Part shown: piece by piece, positions 1 through 10,100 of the stretch
How positions within the stretch are numbered: position 1 is the first letter of the stretch
Layout: each line of letters opens with the position of its first letter
Made by a program: the position numbers and the translations under genes
The notes under the pieces: model-generated
Database searches by the model: none
Told to the model about the DNA's origin: nothing
Seen by the model: only the letters and a program-made list of their open reading frames with translations
DNA from: Pseudomonas koreensis
GTDB taxonomy: Bacteria > Pseudomonadota > Gammaproteobacteria > Pseudomonadales > Pseudomonadaceae
Assembly (NCBI RefSeq): GCF_025447595.1
Contig: NZ_JAOEJU010000036.1
Location: 1-41,782, forward strand
Length of the DNA: 41,782 bases
Reading direction: 5' to 3'

Positions 1-19
1 AGATGTGTATAAGAGACAG
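1..19. other. Tn5 mosaic end / Nextera adapter remnant
   Basis: The first 19 bases read AGATGTGTATAAGAGACAG, which is exactly the hyperactive Tn5 mosaic end used in tagmentation libraries. It stands at the extreme edge of the window and runs straight into a cut REP element. I take it as untrimmed library adapter, not genomic DNA. Any reading frame that starts here (peptide MCIRDR) is artificial. Confidence 0.95.
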
Positions 20-40
20 GAGCGAGCTTGCTCGCGAAGG
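20..40. repeat. REP element, truncated
   Basis: GAGCGAGCTTGCTCGCGAAG matches one arm of the REP palindromes found elsewhere in this window. The usual leading GTGG and any partner arm are missing because the sequence is replaced by adapter at base 19. Confidence 0.8.
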
Positions 41-52
41 CGATCTGACAGG

Positions 53-95
53 CAATAAAAATCCCCCGGACTGCAAAGTGCCGGGGGATTTTTTT
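53..95 (-). terminator. Terminator downstream of guaD
   Basis: The stem is ATCCCCCGG (61-69) with CCGGGGGAT (81-89) and an 11-nt loop. On the minus strand it is followed by TTTTATTG and on the plus strand by a seven-T run, so it could work in both directions. It lies 12 bases past the guaD stop and should end the xdh-guaD transcript. Confidence 0.85.
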
Positions 96-107
96 GTCTG
101 CGGAAAA

Positions 108-1412
<1,305 letters not shown>

Positions 1413-1425
1413 GAGGGTTCTCTAA

Positions 1426-2283
1426 TCAGTTTGAGGCTTTGAGTGTGGCGGCCTGACTGCGGCGCGAAACCGGCAGCAGTTTGGCAATCGGTTCGGCACT
1501 GGCAGTGTGCTGGCCGAAATTGGCGTTATAGGTGGCGATGATCTCGCCGGCGATGGAGATGGCGATTTCCACAGGCAACTTGCCTTTGACTTCACCGATG
1601 CCCATCGGGCAGCGCATGCGTTGCACGACACTGGCGTCGAAACCACGATCACGCAGACGATGTTCGAACTTGGCCCGTTTGGTCTTCGAGCCGATCAGGC
1701 CGAACCAGATGAAGTCGTTGCGCTTGAGGATCGCGGCGGTGAGTTCCAGATCCAGCTGATGATTGTGGGTCATGACGATGCAGTAGCTGCCGGCGGGCAG
1801 GTCGTCGATTTCATCCACAGGCTCCTCGGCGACGATTTTGCGCACGCCGTGGGGAATCTGCTCGGGGAATTCCTCTTCCCGGGAATCGATCCAGCGCACC
1901 CGGCAGGGCAGGCTGGCGAGCAAGGGTACCAGCGCGCGGCCCACATGACCGGCGCCGAACACGGCGATCTGCGCCTGCACCTGGCCCATCGGTTCGAACA
2001 GCAGCACCGTGGCGCCACCGCAGCACTGGCCCAGACTTGCACCGAGGCTGAAGCGCTCCAGATGGGTGTCCTGCTTGCCGCTGGCGAGCATCTCGCGGGC
2101 GATCTGCATGGCTTTGTATTCCAGATGCCCGCCACCAATGGTGTCGAACGTCTGGCGGGCGCTGACGACCATTTTCGAGCCGGCATTGCGCGGCGTCGAG
2201 CCGAGCTCTTCGATGATCGTCACCAGAACGCAGGGTTCGCCCTGATTCTGCAGGTCGGCGAGGGCGTCGATCCAGTTGTACAT
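1426..2283 (-). CDS. xdhC: Xanthine dehydrogenase accessory protein XdhC
   Basis: XdhC proteins bind the molybdenum cofactor, help its sulfuration and deliver it to the XdhB subunit. The 285-residue protein shows the XdhC hallmark GQCCGG (85-90), whose cysteines are implicated in cofactor binding in the family, and a Rossmann-like FGAGHVGRAL (109-118) opening the C-terminal domain. I chose the ATG at 2283 because GAGGTGAAC stands directly before it. The open frame extends upstream to 2355, but those 24 codons translate a REP element and should not be counted as protein. xdhC is separated from xdhB by 118 bases holding a REP pair, the largest gap in the operon, so its expression relative to xdhB may depend on that structure. 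Confidence 0.93.
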   Translation of the reverse strand: MYNWIDALADLQNQGEPCVLVTIIEELGSTPRNAGSKMVVSARQTFDTIGGGHLEYKAMQIAREMLASGKQDTHLERFSLGASLGQCCGGATVLLFEPMGQVQAQIAVFGAGHVGRALVPLLASLPCRVRWIDSREEEFPEQIPHGVRKIVAEEPVDEIDDLPAGSYCIVMTHNHQLDLELTAAILKRNDFIWFGLIGSKTKRAKFEHRLRDRGFDASVVQRMRCPMGIGEVKGKLPVEIAISIAGEIIATYNANFGQHTASAEPIAKLLPVSRRSQAATLKASN

Positions 2284-2319
2284 GTTCACCTCGACATCTG
2301 TCGTTGTCTGTTCGGGCCT

Positions 2320-2387
2320 CTTCGCGAGCAAGCTCGCTCCCACAGGGGAATGCATTCCAAATGTGGGAGCGAGCCTGCTCGCGATGG
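2320..2387. repeat. REP pair (inverted) between xdhB and xdhC
   Basis: Two REP arms face each other: the left arm 2320-2344 (TTCGCGAGCAAGCTCGCTCC core) and the right arm 2363-2387 (GTGGGAGCGAGCCTGCTCGC core), 18 bases apart. The right arm has one change at the centre of the palindrome (CCT for CTT). It is the only REP pair in the window lying clearly inside an operon. Confidence 0.9.
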
Positions 2388-2401
2388 CCGCGCCTCGGTC
2401 C

Positions 2402-4801
2402 TTAAAGCGGGGCCAACTCGGTTTCAGCTTCGACGGCTTTCACCGCCTTGAGCTGACGCATCTGCTCGCAGCCCCACAACACCCGCTCCGGGGTCGCCGG
2501 CGCATCGATCTTTGGCTGATGCTGGTAGTCGCCAAGGCTGGCTACCGCATCCTTGATCGCGCACCACGCGGCGATGCCGAGCATGAATGGCGGCTCACCG
2601 ACAGCCTTGGAGTGGAACACGGTGTCCTCCGGGTTCTTGCGGTTTTCCACCAGTTTCACCCGCAGGTCCAACGGCATGTCCGCCACGGCCGGGATCTTGT
2701 AGCTGGCCGGGCCGTTGGTCATCAGCTTGCCCTTGTTGTTCCAGACCAGTTCTTCCATGGTCAGCCAGCCCATGCCCTGTACGAAACCGCCCTCGACCTG
2801 ACCGATGTCGATGGCCGGGTTCAGCGAGGCGCCGACGTCGTGGAGGATGTCGGTACGCAGCATCTTGTACTCGCCGGTCAGGGTGTCGACGATCACTTCG
2901 CAGCACGCCGCGCCGAAGGCGAAGTAGTAGAACGGCCGGCCCCGGGCCTGACTGCGGTCGTAGTAGATTTTCGGGGTCTTGTAGAACCCGGTGCTCGACA
3001 GCGACACCTGGTTGAAATACGCCAGTTGAATCAGCGCTTCGAAGGTCAGGATGTGGTCACGAACCCGCACGTGGCCGTTGTGGAATTCCACGTCTTCTTC
3101 GCTGACCTTGTAGTGCCGCGCGGCGAATTCGACCAGGCGCTGCTTGATGATCTCGGCGGCATTCTGTGCGGCTTTACCGTTGAGGTCAGCACCGCTGGAA
3201 GCCGCGGTCGGCGAGGTGTTCGGCACCTTGTCGGTGTTGGTCGCGGTGATCTGCACGCGGTCCATTTCCACCTGGAACACTTCGGCCACGACCTGCGCGA
3301 CTTTGGTGTTCAGACCCTGGCCCATTTCCGTGCCGCCGTGGTTCAGGTGGATGCTGCCGTCGGTGTAGACGTGCACCAAGGCACCTGCCTGGTTGAGGAA
3401 GCTGGCAGTGAAGGAAATGCCGAATTTCACCGGGGTCAGCGCCAGGCCCTTTTTCAGGATCGGGCTGTTGGCGTTGTAGCGACGGATCGCTTCGCGGCGC
3501 TCGGCGTACTGGCTGCTTTCTTCCAGTTCGGCGGTCATCTCTTCGAGCATGTTGTGCTCGACGGTCTGGTAGTAGTGAGTGACGTTGCGCTCGGTCTTGC
3601 CGTAGTAGTTGGCCTTGCGCACGGCCAGCGGATCGAGGTTCAAATGACGGGCGATGGCGTCCATCACTTCTTCGATTGCGACCATCCCTTGCGGGCCACC
3701 GAAACCACGGTACGCGGTGTTCGACGCGGTGTTGGTCTTGCAGCGGTGACCGTTGATGGTCGCATCGCCCAAGTAGTACGAGTTGTCCGAGTGGAACATC
3801 GCGCGGTCGACGATCGAGGCCGACAGGTCAGGCGAGCAGCCGCAGTTGCCGGCCAGATCCATCGCAATCCCGTGCAGGCGTCCGGTGCTGTCGAAGCCGA
3901 CGTCGTACTCGACATAGAACGGGTGACGTTTGCCGGTCATCAGCATGTCTTCGACCCGTGGCAGGCGCATCTTGGTCGGCTGACCGGTGAGGTGCGCGAT
4001 CACTGCGCATAGGCAGGCCGGGCTGGCAGCCTGGGTTTCCTTGCCGCCGAAACCACCGCCCATGCGACGCATGTCGACCACGATTTTATTCATCGACACG
4101 TCGAGAACTTCGGCCACCAGTTTCTGCACTTCGGTGGGGTTTTGGGTCGAGCAGTAGACGATCATGCCGCCGTCTTCGGTCGGCATCACCGAGGAGATCT
4201 GGGTCTCCAGATAAAAGTGTTCCTGGCCGCCGATGTGCAGCGTGCCCTGAATGCGATGTTCAGCCGTGGCCAGTGCGGTGGTCGAATCGCCGCGCTGATG
4301 GGTGTGGCTGTCGAGCACGAAGTGGCGTTTGCGCAGGGCTTCGACCACGTCCAGCACTGGTTCCAGATCTTCGTATTCGATGATCGCGGCCATCGCAGCT
4401 TTACGTGCGGTTTCCAGATCCTTGGCGGCCACGGCCAGCACCGGTTGACCGACGAACTGCACGTCATCGATGGCCAGCAGCGGATCGCCCGGCATCAATG
4501 GGCCGATGTCTTTCAGGCCTGGCACGTCTTCGTGGGTGATGGCGATGCGCACGCCTTCGAAGGCGTAGCAGGGCTGGGTGTCGATGCTGATGATTTTCGC
4601 GTGGGCGCGATCCGACAGCCGCGCGTAAACGTGCAACTGGTTGGGGAATTCCAGACGATCATCGATGTACTGCGCTTCACCGGACACATGCTTGGCGGCG
4701 CTGTCGTGCTTGACGCTGCGGCCGACGCCGGTGGTCAGGTCCTTGGCGAACAGTTCGGCCAGTTCAGCTTGCGTTTTCTCTACGCCGTGATGGTTAGACA
4801 T
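2402..4801 (-). CDS. xdhB: Xanthine dehydrogenase, molybdopterin-binding subunit
   Basis: This large subunit carries the molybdenum active site that hydroxylates hypoxanthine to xanthine and xanthine to urate, passing electrons to the iron-sulfur and FAD centres of XdhA. The 799-residue protein has an N-terminal a/b hammerhead-type domain, the cofactor motif GGGFGGKE (248-255), AYRGFGGPQG, the GTEMGQGLNTK segment, and the AVGEPPFMLG motif whose Glu736 corresponds to the catalytic base of the family. The ATG at 4801 overlaps the end of xdhA by 8 bases, typical of translational coupling between two subunits made in equal amounts. Length fits bacterial XdhB. Confidence 0.96.
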   Translation of the reverse strand: MSNHHGVEKTQAELAELFAKDLTTGVGRSVKHDSAAKHVSGEAQYIDDRLEFPNQLHVYARLSDRAHAKIISIDTQPCYAFEGVRIAITHEDVPGLKDIGPLMPGDPLLAIDDVQFVGQPVLAVAAKDLETARKAAMAAIIEYEDLEPVLDVVEALRKRHFVLDSHTHQRGDSTTALATAEHRIQGTLHIGGQEHFYLETQISSVMPTEDGGMIVYCSTQNPTEVQKLVAEVLDVSMNKIVVDMRRMGGGFGGKETQAASPACLCAVIAHLTGQPTKMRLPRVEDMLMTGKRHPFYVEYDVGFDSTGRLHGIAMDLAGNCGCSPDLSASIVDRAMFHSDNSYYLGDATINGHRCKTNTASNTAYRGFGGPQGMVAIEEVMDAIARHLNLDPLAVRKANYYGKTERNVTHYYQTVEHNMLEEMTAELEESSQYAERREAIRRYNANSPILKKGLALTPVKFGISFTASFLNQAGALVHVYTDGSIHLNHGGTEMGQGLNTKVAQVVAEVFQVEMDRVQITATNTDKVPNTSPTAASSGADLNGKAAQNAAEIIKQRLVEFAARHYKVSEEDVEFHNGHVRVRDHILTFEALIQLAYFNQVSLSSTGFYKTPKIYYDRSQARGRPFYYFAFGAACCEVIVDTLTGEYKMLRTDILHDVGASLNPAIDIGQVEGGFVQGMGWLTMEELVWNNKGKLMTNGPASYKIPAVADMPLDLRVKLVENRKNPEDTVFHSKAVGEPPFMLGIAAWCAIKDAVASLGDYQHQPKIDAPATPERVLWGCEQMRQLKAVKAVEAETELAPL

Positions 4802-6248
4802 AAGCGGTCACCCGAGTCTCGATGTGCGGTGTTTGCAGTTCGATGAAGTATTTGCGCAGCAGGTTCTGCGCGCTGAGCAGGCGGTATTCCTTGCTGGCGC
4901 GGAAGTCCGAGAGCGGGGTGAAATCCTCGCCCAGCGCGGTGCAGGCACGTTCGACCACAGCGTTGTTGAACGGCTGGCCGAGCAGCACGGCTTCGCAATG
5001 AGCGGCGCGTTTCGGGATCGCGGCCATGCCGCCGAAGGCGACGCGGGCGTCGGTGATCACACCGTTCTCGACGCGCAGATTGAACGCGGCGCAGACGGCA
5101 GAAATGTCATCGTCCAGACGCTTGGAGACTTTGTAGGCGCGGAAACGCTGCTCGGCCGTGGCACGAGGCACGATGATTTTTTCGATGAACTCGCTTTCCT
5201 GACGCGCGGTGACCCGGTAATCGATGAAGTAATCCTCGAGGGCCAGCGTGCGGCGGGTCTCGCCCTTGCACAGCACGATCTGCGCGCCGAGGGCGATCAG
5301 GAGGGGCGGCGAGTCGCCGATCGGCGAGGCGTTGCCGATGTTGCCGCCGAGGGTGCCCTGGTTGCGGATCTGCAGGGAGGCGAAGCGGTGCAGCAGCTCG
5401 CCGAAGTCCGGGTACTCGGCGTTCAGCGCTTCGTAGCAGTCGGAGAGGGCAGTCGCAGCGCCGATTTCGATGCGATCTTCGAAGTGCTCGATGCGCTTCA
5501 TTTCGGCGACGTTGCCGACGTAGATCATCACCGGCAGGGTGCGGTGGAACTGGGTGACTTCCAGCGCCAGGTCGGTACCGCCCGCCAGCAGTCGGGCTTG
5601 TGGATAAGCGTCATAGAGATCGGCCAGATCGGCTACGGTCAGGGGCACCAGGCAGCGTTTGTCGCCGCTGTTGAGTTCGCCGATATCGGTCGGAGCAATG
5701 GCCTTGAGGCGAGCGATGGTTTCGGCTTCACGGGCGTCGAACTGATCCGGTTGCTTGCCGCAGCAGGATTGCTCGGCGGCGGCCAGGATCGGCCGGTAGC
5801 CGGTGCAGCGGCAGAGGTTGCCGGCCAGCGCTTCGTGGGCCTTGGCATGATCCGGTGCATCGCTGTTCTTTTGCAGGGCGAACAGCGACATCACGAAACC
5901 GGGGGTGCAGAAACCGCACTGCGAACCGTGGCACTCGACCATGGCTTTCTGCACGCTGTGCAGTTCGCCCTTGTGCTTGAGGTCTTCGACGCTGATCAAT
6001 TGCTTGCCGTGCAGCGACGAAACGAACGTCAGGCACGAGTTGAGGCTGCGATAGCGAATGTGCTCGCGGCCATCGTCATCCGTCTGCAATTCGCCGACCA
6101 CCACCGTGCACGCGCCGCAGTCACCGCTGGCGCAGCCTTCTTTGGTGCCGGATTTACCCACGTGTTCGCGCAGGTAGTTGAGCACAGTCAGGTTCGGGTC
6201 CAGGGCGTGCTCGCTACGGAGTTCCTGGTTAAGTAAAAACTGGATCAC
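4794..6248 (-). CDS. xdhA: Xanthine dehydrogenase small subunit (2Fe-2S and FAD)
   Basis: The electron-transfer subunit of xanthine dehydrogenase passes electrons from the molybdenum site in XdhB to NAD+. In its 484 residues, the plant-type 2Fe-2S cluster is bound by Cys39, Cys44, Cys47 and Cys72, and the second cluster by Cys111, Cys114, Cys146 and Cys148 (CGFCTPGF ... LCRCTGY). An FAD-binding domain follows, with LLAGGTDLALEV and the GTLGGNIGNASPIGDSPP loop. The start is GTG at 6248: MIQFLLNQEL is the normal family N-terminus and GAGG lies a few bases before it. It is the first gene of the operon, transcribed away from the GntR regulator at 6515. Confidence 0.95.
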   Translation of the reverse strand: MIQFLLNQELRSEHALDPNLTVLNYLREHVGKSGTKEGCASGDCGACTVVVGELQTDDDGREHIRYRSLNSCLTFVSSLHGKQLISVEDLKHKGELHSVQKAMVECHGSQCGFCTPGFVMSLFALQKNSDAPDHAKAHEALAGNLCRCTGYRPILAAAEQSCCGKQPDQFDAREAETIARLKAIAPTDIGELNSGDKRCLVPLTVADLADLYDAYPQARLLAGGTDLALEVTQFHRTLPVMIYVGNVAEMKRIEHFEDRIEIGAATALSDCYEALNAEYPDFGELLHRFASLQIRNQGTLGGNIGNASPIGDSPPLLIALGAQIVLCKGETRRTLALEDYFIDYRVTARQESEFIEKIIVPRATAEQRFRAYKVSKRLDDDISAVCAAFNLRVENGVITDARVAFGGMAAIPKRAAHCEAVLLGQPFNNAVVERACTALGEDFTPLSDFRASKEYRLLSAQNLLRKYFIELQTPHIETRVTAYV

Positions 6249-6293
6249 GGAAGGCCTCGCAGACTCATTATTGTTGTTGAGCGACTTGAGCCG

Positions 6294-6321
6294 AATTTAG
6301 CAGGTCTGACTTTTCGGTCAA
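6294..6321 (-). promoter_or_regulatory. Candidate sigma-70 promoter of xdhA
   Basis: Read on the minus strand, TTGACC (6321-6316) and TAAATT (6299-6294) are separated by 16 bases. The start of transcription would fall near 6287, giving a leader of about 38 bases before the xdhA GTG. One of the two direct repeats described next fills the -35 to -10 interval, which suits a repressor site. Called by eye. Confidence 0.5.
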
Positions 6322-6352
6322 TGGTTTTCTGACTTAAAGGTCAGGAAAAACC
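6305..6352. promoter_or_regulatory. Paired operator candidates in the xdhA/gntR region
   Basis: Two direct copies of TCTGACTTnnnGGTCA lie at 6305-6320 and 6328-6343, with starts 23 bases apart, about two helical turns. The second copy sits inside a larger imperfect palindrome, 6323-6352, in which GGTTTTCTGAC faces GTCAGGAAAAACC. The first overlaps the candidate xdhA promoter. By position and symmetry these are the best candidates for binding by the divergent GntR-family regulator. That the regulator binds here is inference. Confidence 0.5.
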
Positions 6353-6514
6353 GTTTTGTCGCTCAACCACGTGTCTCTTCAGTATTGACCCTCATTGGAT
6401 CAAGCGCTTTTTTGCGGGATTCGTGCCAAAAACCGCTGTGCGGGCACTCCGCCATGACCGCGCATTGCGCTACACTGCGCCGCTTGTGCAGATCGAAGAG
6501 TTTGAAGGACAACC

Positions 6515-7174
6515 ATGACGTTCAAGGCGCCGGACAGCCTCGCCGAGCAAATCGCTCACCACCTCGCCGAACGGATCATTCGCGGCGAAATGAAGCCGGG
6601 AGAGCGTATCCAGGAACAGAAGGTCACGCTGGCGCTGAACGTCAGCCGCGGCTCGGTCCGCGAAGCCTTGCTGATCCTCGAGCGCCGTCACCTGATTGCG
6701 ATCCTGCCGCGCCGCGGCGCCCACGTCACTGAGCTTACGGCGCACAAGGTGCAGAGCCTGTGCACGCTGATGAGCGAGCTGTACATCCTGCTCGGCAACG
6801 CAGTGGCCAATGGCTGGCAAGTCCAGTCCGACATGGCGCCGTTCGTGCAGATCCAGCAGCGCCTGACCGCCAGCTACGAGCGTCAGGACATCCGCACCTT
6901 CGTCGACGACAGTTTCAACGTGATGCGCGCTGCGTATCCGTTCGCCAACAACCCGTACCTGCAGGAAACCGTCGAAAACCTGCAACCGGCCATGAGCCGT
7001 GCGTACTTCCTCGCGCTGGAGCAGCGCAAGGCCGAGATGAGCGAGTTCCTCGAACTGTTCGAACGCCTGCTCGCCGCCGTCCTCGCCCGTGACCTGCCGC
7101 AGATCCGCATCGTGCTGACGGCTTACGCCCAGCGCAGCTGCGATCTGGTGGTGTCCGCCCTGACGGTTGCCTGA
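6515..7174 (+). CDS. GntR family (FadR-type) transcriptional regulator
   Basis: A 219-residue DNA-binding regulator. Residues ~8-75 form a winged helix-turn-helix (LAERIIRGEMKPGERIQEQ, then VSRGSVREALLILERRHL and the wing LPRRGAHV). Residues ~80-210 form an all-helical FCD ligand-binding domain. The ATG at 6515 follows GAAGGAC at good spacing. It is divergent from xdhA, with 266 bases between, and is probably the purine-responsive regulator of the xdh operon. The ligand cannot be read from the sequence. Its stop is 2 bases from the start of smc, so smc translation is probably coupled to it. I found no convincing -10/-35 pair directly before this gene. Confidence 0.9.
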   Translation: MTFKAPDSLAEQIAHHLAERIIRGEMKPGERIQEQKVTLALNVSRGSVREALLILERRHLIAILPRRGAHVTELTAHKVQSLCTLMSELYILLGNAVANGWQVQSDMAPFVQIQQRLTASYERQDIRTFVDDSFNVMRAAYPFANNPYLQETVENLQPAMSRAYFLALEQRKAEMSEFLELFERLLAAVLARDLPQIRIVLTAYAQRSCDLVVSALTVA

Positions 7175-7176
7175 CC

Positions 7177-10100
7177 TTGCGGCTCAAGTGCATCAAGCTG
7201 GCGGGGTTCAAATCCTTCGTCGATCCGACCACGGTGAACTTCCCCAGTAACATGGCGGCAGTCGTCGGGCCGAACGGTTGCGGCAAGTCGAATATCATCG
7301 ACGCCGTGCGCTGGGTGATGGGCGAAAGCTCGGCGAAAAACCTGCGTGGCGAGTCGATGACCGACGTCATCTTCAACGGCTCGACCAGCCGCAAACCGGT
7401 GAGCCAGGCGAGCATCGAACTGGTGTTCGACAACTCCGACGGCACGCTGCTGGGGGAGTGGGCGGCGTACGCGGAGATTTCGATCCGCCGCAAAGTGACC
7501 CGCGACAGCCAGACGACTTATTACCTCAACGGCGCCAAATGCCGTCGTCGCGACATCACCGACATCTTCCTCGGCACCGGCCTCGGCCCGCGCAGCTACT
7601 CGATCATCGAGCAGGGGATGATCTCCAAGCTGATCGAGTCCAAGCCCGAAGACCTGCGTAACTTCATCGAAGAAGCTGCCGGCATCTCCAAGTACAAGGA
7701 GCGTCGGCGCGAGACCGAAAACCGCATCCGCCGCACTCACGAAAACCTTGCCCGCCTGACCGACCTGCGCGAAGAGCTCGAACGCCAGCTCGAACGCCTG
7801 CACCGTCAGGCCGAGGCCGCCAAGAAGTATCAGGAATATAAAGCCGAAGAACGCCAGCTCAAGGCGCAGCTGTCGGCCCTGCGCTGGCAGGATCTGAACG
7901 ATCAGGTCGGTCAGCGTGAATCGATCATCGGCAACCAGGAAATCAGCTTCGAAGCGCTGGTCGCCGAGCAGCGCAACGCCGACGCCGCCATTGAACGCCT
8001 GCGCGACGGTCACCATGACCTGTCCGAGCGCTTCAATCTGGTGCAGGGGCGCTTCTATTCGGTCGGCGGCGACATCGCCCGGGTCGAGCAGAGCATCCAG
8101 CACGGTCAGCAGCGTTTGCGTCAGTTGCAGGACGATCTGAAAGAAGCCGAGCGCGCGCGCCTGGAGACCGAATCGCACCTGGGCCACGACCGCACCTTGC
8201 TGCTGACCCTCGGCGAAGAGCTCGATCAACTGACCCCCGAGCAGGAAATCACCAACGCCGCCGCCGAAGAAGCCGCCGCTGCGCTGGAGGATTCCGAAAC
8301 CGTCATGCACGGCTGGCAGGAGCAGTGGGACGCCTTCAACCTGACCGCCGCCGAACCGCGCCGTCAGGCCGAAGTGCAGCAGTCGCGCATCCAGCAGCTG
8401 GAAACCAGCATGGAGCGTCTGGCCGATCGGCAAAAACGTCTGGGCGAAGAGCGGGCGCTGCTGTCGGCCGACCCCGAAGACGCGGCGATCATGGAGCTCA
8501 GCGAACAGCTCGCCGAGTCCGAAGCGACCCTTGAAGATTTGCAGACCAGCGAAGAAGCCCAGGTCGAAAAGCTTGAGCAACTGCGCCAGGAATTGCAGCA
8601 GGCGTTGACCGCGCAGCAGCAGGCGCAGGGCGATTTGCAGCGCCTCAATGGCCGACTCGCATCCCTCGAAGCCTTGCAGCAGGCTGCGCTCGATCCGGGC
8701 ACCGGCACTGCCGAATGGCTGAAAGAACACAACCTCGCCGAACGCCCGCGTCTGGCCGAAGGCCTGAAGGTCGAGGCCGGTTGGGAGCTGGCGGTGGAAA
8801 CCGTGCTCGGCGCCGACCTGCAAGCGGTGCTGGTGGATGATTTCGACGGCTTCGATCTGTCCGGTTTCGCCCAGGGCGATCTGCGTTTGCTCAGCCCCGG
8901 CAATGACGGCGTGCGCGTGGCCGGCAGCCTGCTGGACAAGGTCGAGGCGCAGGTGGATCTGTCGCCATGGCTGGCTCAGGTCAAACCGGTCGACAGCCTT
9001 GAGCAGGCACTGGCTTTGCGTGGCCAACTGGCTGCCGGGCAGAGCCTGATCAGTCGCGACGGCTACTGGGTCGGTCGGCACTTCCTGCGGGTACGCCGCG
9101 CCAGCGAGGCCGAAAGCGGCATGCTTGCGCGCGGTCAGGAAATCGAATCGCTGCATGCTGAACGCGAAGAGCGCGAAGCCACGGTCGAGGCCATGGAAAC
9201 CCGTTTGCAAACCCTGCGCGCGCAACAGCGTCAGCAGGAAAACGGTCGCGAACATCTACGTCGCTTGCTGCAAGACGAAGCCCGTCAGCAAGGCGAACTG
9301 AAAGCTCAACTGTCCGCCGGCAAAGCCAAGGCCGAGCAGTTGAATCTGCGTCGTACCCGTCTCGACGAAGAGCTGGTCGAGCTCGCCGAACAGCGCGAAC
9401 TGGAACACGAAAACATCGGCGAAGCGCGGATCCAGTTGCAGGACGCCCTCGACGCCATGGCTCTCGACACCGAGCAGCGCGAATTGCTGCTGGCCCAGCG
9501 CGACAGCCTGCGCGAACGCCTGGATCGCGTGCGTCAGGAAGCCCGCCAGCACAAGGATCACGCCCATCAATTGGCCGTGCGTCTGGGTTCGCTGCGCGCG
9601 CAACACGATTCGACCCGTCAGGCCCTTGAGCGTCTGGAAATGCAGGCCGAGCGTCTCACTGAAAAACGTGAACAGCTCAGCCTGAATCTGGAGGAGGGCG
9701 AGGCGCCGCTGGAAGAGCTGCGTCTGAAACTCGAAGAATTGCTCGACAAGCGCATGAGCGTCGACGACGAACTCAAGACCGCACAGATAGCGTTGGAAGA
9801 CGCCGACCGCGAACTGCGTGAAGCAGAAAAACGCCGGACCCAGGCCGAGCAGCAATCACAATTGATCCGTGGTCAGCTCGAACAGCAGCGCATGGAATGG
9901 CAAGCGCTGACCGTGCGCCGCAAGGCCCTGCAGGATCAACTGCTGGAAGACGGCTACGATCTGCACGGCGTGCTCAACACCCTGACTGCCGAGGCCAGCG
10001 AGAAGGCCGCCGAAGAGGAACTTGAACGCATCGCCGCGCGCATTCAGCGCCTGGGCGCGATCAACCTCGCGGCGATCGATGAATACACGCAACAATCCGA

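Larger units (their letters stand above)
6276..6367. repeat. 10-bp inverted repeat bracketing the xdhA control region
   Basis: GTTGAGCGAC (6276-6285) and its exact reverse complement GTCGCTCAAC (6358-6367) lie 72 bases apart, enclosing the candidate promoter and the paired direct repeats. The arms could be outer protein-binding sites or a looping pair. The arms are certain, the function unknown. Confidence 0.5.

Noticed and set aside
2276..4012. A 578-residue plus-strand frame opposite xdhB
   Set aside because: Antisense to a gene with all molybdopterin-binding motifs; its beginning is a translated REP pair.
7123..9255. A 710-residue open frame opposite smc
   Set aside because: Leu/Phe/Gly-rich antisense of a coiled coil; smc itself has all functional motifs on the other strand.
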